From Celeribacter sp. HF31 (GTDB lineage Bacteria; Pseudomonadota; Alphaproteobacteria; Rhodobacterales; Rhodobacteraceae), in assembly GCF_011806455.1 (NCBI RefSeq), contig NZ_JAATOT010000007.1, positions 124,001-188,000 on the forward strand: DNA of 64,000 nt, read 5' to 3'. Shown in pieces: positions 55,262-62,495 of the stretch. Made by a program: the position numbers and the translations under genes. The first letter of the stretch is position 1. Every line of letters begins with the position of its first letter. Below the pieces are notes generated by a model, which did not search any database, was not told the origin of the DNA, and saw only the letters and a program-made list of their open reading frames with translations.

Positions 55262-56620
55262 GTGCGTATTGCAGTCGCCATTCTTACCGCCTTGACGCTC
55301 TCCTCCTGCGGGACCGTGTACAAGAGCCAGCGCGTTGTTGCGGGAACAACGGATGAGGCGAAAGTCCGCGTGATGGACGTGACGCCCCAGTCGGTGCTTG
55401 TCGCCAACAGATCGTCCTACTCCCCGCGCGAGCTGCCCGCCGTTTTCAACATGACAAGCGGCACGGGCGGCGGTCTTCGTGGCACCGGCGCAGTGCCCGA
55501 GCCGGCGTATTCGGCACAGACCCGCCCGAACGCACTTGAAACCCGCCTTCCGCCCGAAGTCACCCCGCAGCCCTACAAGATCGGTGTCGGCGATGTGATC
55601 CTTCTGGCCACCCCGTCGGGCAGCTCCATCGAGGAACTGACGGGCCTTTTGGCCGCACAAAACAGCCGCCAGGGCTATACCGTTCAAGACGATGGCAGCA
55701 TCGCGATCCCGGATGTCGGACGTGTTTCCATTGCAGGCATGACGCTCGAAGAGGCCGAAGCAAAACTGTTCCAAAGTCTGGTCTCCGCCCAGATCGAACC
55801 GACCTTCAGCCTCGAAGTCTCGCAATTCAATTCCAAGAAAGTCTCGATCGGGGGCGCCGTGGGGACGCCCGGTGTTGTGCCGATCACCCTGACCCCGCTT
55901 TATCTGGACGAAGCCCTGGCCACTGCGGGCGGCACGACGGCGACGAATCTCGATTACACCTCCGTGCGCATTTATCGCAACGGGACGATCTACCAAATCC
56001 CGCTTGAGGAGCTCTATTCCAAGAGCAGCATCAAGAAAATCGCACTTCTGCCCGGCGACAGCATTTTCGTCGACGACACCTATCAGCTCGATCAGGCCTC
56101 CGCCTATTTCGCGCAGCAAATCCAGCTTGCGCAATATCGCCAAGGCGCACGTACGACGGCCCTGGCCCAGCTTCAGGCAGAGGTCGGTCTGCGGCGCGCC
56201 CAACTTGACGAAGCCCGCGACAACTATCGCGCCCTCACCGAATTCGACGCTACGGAACGCGACTACGTCTACCTGACTGGCGAGGTGAAGACACAAGGGC
56301 GGTTCGATCTTCCGCTCGGTCGTCAGGCCAGCCTTGCTGATGCGCTCTATGAGGGCGCAGGTGGGACCGCGACAAGTTCGGCGGACCCCCGCCAAGTCTA
56401 TGTCCTGCGTGCCTCCACTGATCCGATGGAATTCGACTCCCTGACGGCCTGGAAACTGGATACCAGCAATGTCGCGGCACTGGCTTTGGCCACCCGCTTT
56501 GAATTGCGCCCGAATGACATCGTGTTCATCGCCGAGCAGCCGGTCACACGGTGGAAACGCACCATCGATCAGATCACGCCGACCATCATCTCGATCGGGG
56601 CCAATGCGGCAAACGGGTGA
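55262..56620 (+). CDS. wza: Wza-like outer-membrane polysaccharide export protein
   Basis: A 452-residue lipoprotein starting at GTG 55262. Signal and lipobox are LTLSSC (Cys 16). A polysaccharide-export domain at about 95-185 (YKIGVGDVILL) is followed by two SLBB-like segments (about 193-280 and 338-420). A final amphipathic helix near residue 440 could form the outer-membrane pore. It exports the polymer with Wzc. An AGGGGCAG site precedes the start. Confidence 0.93.
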   Translation: MRIAVAILTALTLSSCGTVYKSQRVVAGTTDEAKVRVMDVTPQSVLVANRSSYSPRELPAVFNMTSGTGGGLRGTGAVPEPAYSAQTRPNALETRLPPEVTPQPYKIGVGDVILLATPSGSSIEELTGLLAAQNSRQGYTVQDDGSIAIPDVGRVSIAGMTLEEAEAKLFQSLVSAQIEPTFSLEVSQFNSKKVSIGGAVGTPGVVPITLTPLYLDEALATAGGTTATNLDYTSVRIYRNGTIYQIPLEELYSKSSIKKIALLPGDSIFVDDTYQLDQASAYFAQQIQLAQYRQGARTTALAQLQAEVGLRRAQLDEARDNYRALTEFDATERDYVYLTGEVKTQGRFDLPLGRQASLADALYEGAGGTATSSADPRQVYVLRASTDPMEFDSLTAWKLDTSNVAALALATRFELRPNDIVFIAEQPVTRWKRTIDQITPTIISIGANAANG

Positions 56621-56841
56621 CGCGATTGAATTTACGACTGGGGAAAGAGTAAGCAACAGGCTCAGGAATTGTGCCCTTCATGTGACGCACCCCGCCTGAA
56701 AGCCCCCGTTTTCGGTAAAATGGGCCAAATTAAAGCTTTCCTCATGCATTTGCGCGATGAATCGCGTATGCTCAACTTAAAGACGATTTAGATTCCCTTG
56801 CTGTGCAGGGGAGCCCTCCCTCGAAAATTGTGAGTTTACCG

Positions 56842-57108
56842 ATGCCCAAATATGCCCTCCTGACGATCACAGCCCTCGCGCTGTCAGCGACCAACGCAAT
56901 GGCGCAATCCACCTCGACAATCGATTGTAGCCTCGCAGCCAATGCCAACAGCCCGGAATGCATCGTTCTTCCGCCTGTGGGCGATGTGCAGAACTTTGTG
57001 CCTTTCATCGCACCTGCCCTCGCGGCGGCCGGTGTTGCGGCTCTCGCTGGTGGCGGAAGCTCGACGTCCACCACCTCCACGACGGCCACCACCTCGACCA
57101 CGAACTAA
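56842..57108 (+). CDS. Thr-rich secreted protein resembling GfcA/YjbE
   Basis: An 88-residue protein: signal peptide MPKYALLTITALALSATNAMAQ, two cysteines (about residues 30 and 41), a Gly/Ala-rich helix (FIAPALAAAGVAALAGGG), and a Ser/Thr-only tail (STSTTSTTATTSTTN). This is the layout of E. coli GfcA/YjbE, first genes of the gfc and yjb units. YjbF and YjbH are encoded 20 kb away in the same locus. Sequence similarity over such a short repetitive protein is weak, so this is a likely but unproven homologue. Confidence 0.65.
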   Translation: MPKYALLTITALALSATNAMAQSTSTIDCSLAANANSPECIVLPPVGDVQNFVPFIAPALAAAGVAALAGGGSSTSTTSTTATTSTTN

Positions 57109-57170
57109 AGCGTTTCGCATTCACGCTGAATAACAGATTTGGCGTGGAGCGTTCACAGCTTGCACTGCGT

Positions 57171-57197
57171 AAAGGCATCCTTCAGGATGCCTTTTGC
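57171..57197 (+). terminator. Terminator downstream of the GfcA-like gene
   Basis: A 10-bp stem AAAGGCATCC (57171-57180) with GGATGCCTTT (57185-57194), loop TTCA, is followed by a short T run. It ends the wza-GfcA-like transcript. Confidence 0.85.
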
Positions 57198-57290
57198 CTT
57201 TGAGAGCCTCTCTCGCGATGGGCTCAACACTTCCTTAGTCCTTCTCTGTTGTACTCCAAGCTGAACCGATCCACGTCGGTGCTGGGGAAG

Positions 57291-57318
57291 AACACCCCGA
57301 TGTTTCATCAGGGGTGTT
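57291..57318 (+). promoter_or_regulatory. Hairpin covering the ribosome site of the next gene
   Basis: Stem AACACCCC (57291-57298) with GGGGTGTT (57311-57318), extended inward by GATG/CATC with one bulged A and loop TTT. It ends three bases before ATG 57322. The only SD-like sequence, AGGGG (57310-57314), is inside the stem, so folding should block translation. Confidence 0.65.
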
Positions 57319-57321
57319 GCC

Positions 57322-57807
57322 ATGCTTATCAAAACCGTCACACGCTTTGCGGTCCTATGCGTCAATCTGTTTCTTATCGCCCTTATGCTGGCCGGAAAGC
57401 CCGCCGACGCAGCACAGTCACGGTCCAGCCAACCGGGCGCAACAATCCTCATCACCGGCGATCCGGGCGGGAGCGTCAAGGCAAGGTACAATGAGATCGC
57501 CGAAATCAACCGCCTTGGACAAAAGATCGAAATCCGCCGCGGCGAATGCGTGTCGAGCTGCACAATGTTTCTGGGCGCCGACAACGTCTGTGTCTCACCA
57601 CGCGCCGTCTTCGCCTTTCATGGCCCCTACCGGCTCGGAACAAAATTAAGCCCGGCGGAATTCGACCACTGGTCGCACATGATCGCCGAACATTTTCCGG
57701 AGCCGCTGCGTCAATGGTACATGAGCACGGCACGCTACAAGATTTACAGCGTCACACGACTCTCCGGCGCAGAAGTGATCCGAAAAGGCGTGCCCCGCTG
57801 TCGCTGA
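57322..57807 (+). CDS. Exported ClpP-fold-like periplasmic protein
   Basis: A 161-residue protein with a signal peptide (residues 1-30). GDPGGSVKA at 46-54 resembles the glycine-rich oxyanion loop of ClpP/SppA-type folds. CVSSCTMFL at about 76-84 holds a possible serine nucleophile next to cysteines, and AFHGPY (H100) gives a candidate histidine. COG3904-like proteins in this order look the same. Function unknown. It sits in the polysaccharide locus between wza and manC with a hairpin-masked start. Confidence 0.65.
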   Translation: MLIKTVTRFAVLCVNLFLIALMLAGKPADAAQSRSSQPGATILITGDPGGSVKARYNEIAEINRLGQKIEIRRGECVSSCTMFLGADNVCVSPRAVFAFHGPYRLGTKLSPAEFDHWSHMIAEHFPEPLRQWYMSTARYKIYSVTRLSGAEVIRKGVPRCR

Positions 57808-58032
57808 GACAAGACTGCGCCCTCCTGTGTCGTCAAGACTGCGCAGGGCCAAAAGCGTTAACGCCGAAAAGCAGTTTCGTAGAGTTTGTGACCATAAATT
57901 CTACGAATTGGGCATATTTAACGCAGAGGCAAGATCACTCGCCTTAAACGCGACTTCTCCTAGACTTCACACAGGTTACACATCTATCAGAGAAAGAGTA
58001 GGTAACGACTTTGCGGATCAGGGAACGAACGA

Positions 58033-59484
58033 ATGCCATTGATTACACCGGTTATTTTGTGCGGCGGTTCTGGAACTCGGCTTTGGCCGCTCTCGCGCAA
58101 GAGCTATCCAAAGCAATTCGTCCCACTGGTCGATGAGCAAACGCTGTTTCAGGCTTCGGCCAAACGCCTGAGCGGCACGAGCAACACGCTCAGTTTTACC
58201 GCGCCCACCGTCCTTACGGGATCGGATTTCCGTTTCATTGTCACCGAACAGCTTTCCGCCATCGGCATTGATCCCGGCGCCATCCTGATCGAACCAGAGG
58301 GCCGAAATACCGCCCCCGCGATCTTCGCTGCTGCGCTCTATCTCGTCGAGAAAGACCCGGATGCCATCATGCTGGTGGCGCCGTCTGATCATGTGGTGCC
58401 CGATGTCGAAGCCTTCCACGTCGCGATTGAAAAAGGCCTCACCGCAATCGAGGCCGGCAAGCTTGTGACCTTCGGCATCAAACCGACGCACGCGGAAACC
58501 GCCTATGGCTATCTTGAACTGACCGCCGAGCCGGACGCCTCCGGTTACGCCGTCGATCTCAAACAATTCGTGGAAAAACCCGATGCGGACCGCGCCGCCG
58601 AAATGGTCGCAGCAGGCACTTTCCTGTGGAACGCCGGGATTTTCCTGTTCAAAGCGAAAGACATCATCGCCGCTTTCACAAAATACGCACCCACCCTGAC
58701 CGCCCCCGTCACGGAGGCCGTGGACGCGGCTCAGGTCGATCTCGGCTTCCTGCGCCTCGACCCGGAGACCTGGGCCAAAGCCGAAGACATTTCCATCGAC
58801 TATGCCGTGATGGAAAAGGCCGACAACCTCGCTGTCGTGCCCTTTGACGGTGGCTGGTCCGATCTAGGCGGCTGGGACGCGGTCTGGCGCGAAGCGGGCC
58901 CCGATGAGAATGGCGTCGTCACCTCCGGCGACGCGACCGCCATCGACTGTAAAGACAGCCTTATTCGCTCCGACAGCGACCGCCTTGAGGTGGTCGGCAT
59001 CGGACTTGAGAACATCATGGCCATCGCAATGAATGACGCGGTTCTGGTCGCCGACATGTCCCGCGCGCAAGACGTGAAAAAAGCCGTCACCGCGCTCAAA
59101 GCCAAAGGGTCGGATCAAGCCACGCAATTCCCGAAGGATCACCGTCCCTGGGGATGGTTCGAAAGCCTCGTGGTCGGCGGGCGGTTTCAGGTCAAACGCA
59201 TCCACGTCCACCCCGGCGCAGCGCTCAGCCTGCAAAGCCACTTCCACCGCTCCGAACACTGGATCGTGGTCGAAGGCACCGCGCGCGTCACCGTCGATGA
59301 CGAAGTGCAACTGGTGACCGAAAACCAATCCGTCTACATCCCGCTGGGCGCGGTTCACCGGATGGAAAACCCCGGCAAAGTGCCGATGGTGCTGATCGAG
59401 GTGCAAACCGGGTCTTACGTGGGCGAAGACGACATCATCCGCTACGAAGATGTCTATTCCCGCGGGCAAGGCGCGAAGGGGTAA
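58033..59484 (+). CDS. manC: Mannose-1-phosphate guanylyltransferase / mannose-6-phosphate isomerase
   Basis: A 483-residue bifunctional type II PMI-GMP. N-terminal GGSGTRLWPLSRKSYPKQF and the later VEKPD motif belong to the GDP-mannose pyrophosphorylase. The C-terminal cupin (about 370-470, VHPGAALSLQSHFHRSEHW) is the isomerase part. It makes GDP-mannose for gmd and as a sugar donor. It is 5 bases ahead of manB. Confidence 0.96.
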   Translation: MPLITPVILCGGSGTRLWPLSRKSYPKQFVPLVDEQTLFQASAKRLSGTSNTLSFTAPTVLTGSDFRFIVTEQLSAIGIDPGAILIEPEGRNTAPAIFAAALYLVEKDPDAIMLVAPSDHVVPDVEAFHVAIEKGLTAIEAGKLVTFGIKPTHAETAYGYLELTAEPDASGYAVDLKQFVEKPDADRAAEMVAAGTFLWNAGIFLFKAKDIIAAFTKYAPTLTAPVTEAVDAAQVDLGFLRLDPETWAKAEDISIDYAVMEKADNLAVVPFDGGWSDLGGWDAVWREAGPDENGVVTSGDATAIDCKDSLIRSDSDRLEVVGIGLENIMAIAMNDAVLVADMSRAQDVKKAVTALKAKGSDQATQFPKDHRPWGWFESLVVGGRFQVKRIHVHPGAALSLQSHFHRSEHWIVVEGTARVTVDDEVQLVTENQSVYIPLGAVHRMENPGKVPMVLIEVQTGSYVGEDDIIRYEDVYSRGQGAKG

Positions 59485-59489
59485 GACAG

Positions 59490-60872
59490 ATGGCTCCCAA
59501 ATTCGGCACCAGCGGTCTGCGCGGCCTTGTCACCGAGCTGACCGACGATCTCGTTGCGGAGTATGTGCATGCTTTTCTCAGCACGGTCAAATCCGACACG
59601 CTTTACGTAGGCCAGGATTTGCGGCCCTCCTCCCCACGCATTGCCAAGACCATTTGCGACACGGCGCGGGCGGCGGGTGTGGATGTCATCGACTGCGGCG
59701 CGCTTGGCACGCCCGCTTTGGCTCTGTCATCGATGGCGGCAAAAGCCCCCGCGATCATGGTGACCGGAAGCCACATCCCGGCAGATCGCAATGGCTTGAA
59801 ATTCTATCTGCCCGAAGGCGAAGTGTCAAAAGCGGACGAGGCCGCGATCAACGCGGCCTACGCGGAAAAGTCCCGCTATGAGGGCACGGCACAAGGCACC
59901 TATCAGGAGGCGCCAGAGGCCGAAACGCTCTATATCGCGCGCTACATCGACGCCTTTGGTCCGGGGGCACTCGCAGGCCTCAAAATCGGTGTCTACCGCC
60001 ATTCTTCCGTGGCCCGAGACACGATGGAGGCGATCTTCACAGGCCTCGGCGCCGACATCGTCCCTCTGGCCCATTCAGACACGTTCATCCCGGTCGACAC
60101 CGAAGCGGTCGATCCCGCGACCCGCGAGAAACTGCGGGCCTGGTGTCAGGACAATCAGCTCGACGCAATTGCCTCTACCGATGGTGACGCGGACCGGCCG
60201 ATGCTCACAGATGAGACAGGCAAAGTCATTCCCGGCGACATCCTCGGTGTGTTGAGTGCGCAAGTTTTGGGCGCGAACTCCGTGGTCACGCCGGTGTCCT
60301 CCAACGACATGGTGCGCCGCCTGCCGGAGTTCGATGAGGTGATCCTTACAAAGATCGGTTCGCCCTTTGTCATCGCGGGCATGGCCGAGGCCAAACATCC
60401 AGAAGTCGTTGGGTTCGAGGCCAATGGCGGTTTTCTTTTGGGCTTCGCGGCCCATCTCAAGGCCCCGCTGTCGCCGCTTCCAACTCGCGACTGCGTCCTG
60501 CCGATCCTCGCCCCTCTGGTGGCTGCGAAACAGGCCGGGCACAGCCTGTCTGCGCTGGTCGCCGCCTTGCCGCCGTGCTTCACCGCCGCCGATCGTGTGC
60601 AGGAAATCGACCGCGACAAGGCAAAAGTCTTTCTCGACGAGCTGATCGCGGACAATGACACCCGTGCGGCCTTTTTTGCGCCCTTCGGCACGATTGCCGC
60701 GATGGACCTCACCGACGGGCTGCGCGTCGATTTCGACAGCGGCGATGTGCTGCACCTGCGCCCCTCTGGCAATGCGCCCGAATTCCGCATCTATGCGCAG
60801 GCACAGAGCGAGGAAAAAGCACTCTCTCTGGTGAAAGCCGCCTATCAGGACGTCGCAAAAGCTGTGCTTTAA
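59490..60872 (+). CDS. manB: Phosphomannomutase
   Basis: A 460-residue alpha-D-phosphohexomutase converting mannose-6-phosphate to mannose-1-phosphate. The phosphoserine loop reads TGSHIPADRNG (about residues 91-101). The metal loop is DGDADRP, and the sugar loop is FEANGGFLLG. The C-terminal phosphate-binding RPSGNAPEFRIY is intact. It is co-transcribed with manC and converges with the phosphoesterase gene, two bases between stops. Confidence 0.95.
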   Translation: MAPKFGTSGLRGLVTELTDDLVAEYVHAFLSTVKSDTLYVGQDLRPSSPRIAKTICDTARAAGVDVIDCGALGTPALALSSMAAKAPAIMVTGSHIPADRNGLKFYLPEGEVSKADEAAINAAYAEKSRYEGTAQGTYQEAPEAETLYIARYIDAFGPGALAGLKIGVYRHSSVARDTMEAIFTGLGADIVPLAHSDTFIPVDTEAVDPATREKLRAWCQDNQLDAIASTDGDADRPMLTDETGKVIPGDILGVLSAQVLGANSVVTPVSSNDMVRRLPEFDEVILTKIGSPFVIAGMAEAKHPEVVGFEANGGFLLGFAAHLKAPLSPLPTRDCVLPILAPLVAAKQAGHSLSALVAALPPCFTAADRVQEIDRDKAKVFLDELIADNDTRAAFFAPFGTIAAMDLTDGLRVDFDSGDVLHLRPSGNAPEFRIYAQAQSEEKALSLVKAAYQDVAKAVL

Positions 60873-60874
60873 AC

Positions 60875-61645
60875 CTAAAGCGCGCTTTGCAGATATTGCA
60901 CATGCCCGTCCGCGATAAGCGCCGCCGTCAGCCGCCCCGTCGCATAGGCGCCGGTGTCGATAGAGATCACCCTGTTGCGCTCTTGTGGCATGTCGACAAT
61001 CTTATGGCCATGCACGATCCAAACCCGATCTGGCCGCATCTGTCGCCGAAACCCCCTGTGCCCCCACATTAGGGTCTTTGGGTCCTGCTCGGCGATCGGG
61101 ATGTCCGGATCGGCTCCGGCATGCACCACGGCCACATTCCCGCTTTGGAAATAAAACGGCCTTTCGGCGAGCCAGATGGCCATGCCTTCCGGCATCCGCT
61201 CCAAAAGCTGATCCCGCGCGCGCACCAGGGCCTCGGCGGAATTCTCGATCCCAAGCTCGAACGCGCCAAAGCTTGCCATCGTCTGCAAACCACCATGCCG
61301 CATCCAACGGTTCCCGGCTGTTTCCGGTGCCACCATGAAGTGCAGCATCATGTCTTCGTGGTTGCCGCGCAGGCAGATCGTGTTGGGACGTTCCGCCTCC
61401 ACCTCTCGAAGCCGCGACAAAACCGCCGCGCTATGATCCCCGCGGTCGACAAAATCGCCGACAAAGATCCAGCGCGCCCGCGGCGCTTCAACAGCGAGTT
61501 TTTCGAGAATGTCGTCAAGACAGCGGAGCTGGCCGTGAATATCCCCCACGACCGCCAAATCCTCATCCGGCGAGGGCAGGCTTTGCGCCCTGCGGGAGGT
61601 GAATGTGATTTCCGGCACCGGCTGGCGACGCAAACGCTTGAACAT
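60875..61645 (-). CDS. Metallophosphoesterase (serine/threonine phosphatase type)
   Basis: A 256-residue calcineurin-like phosphoesterase. The three metal motifs are GDIHG (about 33-37), GDFVDRGDH (about 62-70) and RGNHE (about 94-98). PrpA/ApaH-like; substrate not predictable. Its position next to the polysaccharide locus might be chance. Upstream, ispE ends 19 bases before the start. Confidence 0.9.
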   Translation of the reverse strand: MFKRLRRQPVPEITFTSRRAQSLPSPDEDLAVVGDIHGQLRCLDDILEKLAVEAPRARWIFVGDFVDRGDHSAAVLSRLREVEAERPNTICLRGNHEDMMLHFMVAPETAGNRWMRHGGLQTMASFGAFELGIENSAEALVRARDQLLERMPEGMAIWLAERPFYFQSGNVAVVHAGADPDIPIAEQDPKTLMWGHRGFRRQMRPDRVWIVHGHKIVDMPQERNRVISIDTGAYATGRLTAALIADGHVQYLQSAL

Positions 61646-61664
61646 CTGGCGATCCTTTAGACTG

Positions 61665-62495
61665 TCATCCGGGCATCGTGGTGGCGGATTTCACCCACCA
61701 CCAGGGATTGCCCTCGGCCAGTTGAAGTGCGGCTGCATCGGCCTTGTAACGCTCTTCGAACAGCGCAAAACAGGTCGCCCCCGAGCCCGACATGCGCACC
61801 ATCTGCGCGCCGGGCGCCAAAGCCAAAGCCGTAAGCGCCGCCGCCACTTCAGGCACGCGTTTTACGGCAGGGCGTTCCAAATCGTTCCGCTGCGTGCCCA
61901 GCCAATCGATGAAAGACAGGCTATCGGGCCAATTGGGCAAAAGGTCCGGCATCTCCATATTGTCTTTTTCTGTCAGAGCCTTGAACACCTCCGGCGTCGA
62001 CACTTCGACGCGCGGGTTGACCAGAACCATGTGCAAGGCTGGCATGGTCACGGGCGTCAGCTCATCGCCGATCCCGCGCATCCGCACGGGCTTGGTTGCC
62101 AGGCACACGGGCACATCGGCCCCCAAGGACAGGGCTTGTTCCGCAGTGACCGGCGCAGCCCCCAGACGTGCCGCCGCGCGCAAGGTGGCCGCCGCGTCGC
62201 TCGATCCGCCACCAATGCCGGAAGCGGGCGGCAAGCGCTTGTCGAGCACCATCTCCATCGGCATCCCGGCAAGCGCCGCCGCGCGCATCACCAGATTCGT
62301 TTCATCCGTCGGCACTCCTTCGGTAAAAGGCCCGGTGACGGTCAGAGACGACGTGGCGGCAGGCGTCGCCGTCACCTGATCGCCAAGATCGACAAAGGCC
62401 ACCAGACTGTCCAAAAGATGATAGCCATCGTCGCGCTGGCCGGTGACGTGAAGCGTCAGGTTGATTTTGGCTGGGGCGAAAACCTTGACCGTCAT
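61665..62495 (-). CDS. ispE: 4-diphosphocytidyl-2-C-methyl-D-erythritol kinase
   Basis: A 276-residue GHMP kinase of the MEP isoprenoid pathway. APAKINLTLHV at the N-terminus and the ATP-binding loop PPASGIGGGSSDAAA are diagnostic. ATG 62495 directly abuts the stop of the TPR gene (TAAATG), suggesting coupling. Isoprenoid supply also feeds the prenyl synthase at 34622. Confidence 0.96.
   Translation of the reverse strand: MTVKVFAPAKINLTLHVTGQRDDGYHLLDSLVAFVDLGDQVTATPAATSSLTVTGPFTEGVPTDETNLVMRAAALAGMPMEMVLDKRLPPASGIGGGSSDAAATLRAAARLGAAPVTAEQALSLGADVPVCLATKPVRMRGIGDELTPVTMPALHMVLVNPRVEVSTPEVFKALTEKDNMEMPDLLPNWPDSLSFIDWLGTQRNDLERPAVKRVPEVAAALTALALAPGAQMVRMSGSGATCFALFEERYKADAAALQLAEGNPWWWVKSATTMPG

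Noticed and set aside
56641-58005. Shared GAAAGAGTA motif upstream of the GfcA-like gene and of manC
   Set aside because: Only about 9 matching bases at different distances from the starts; could be chance. It does not match the JUMPstart/ops sequence.
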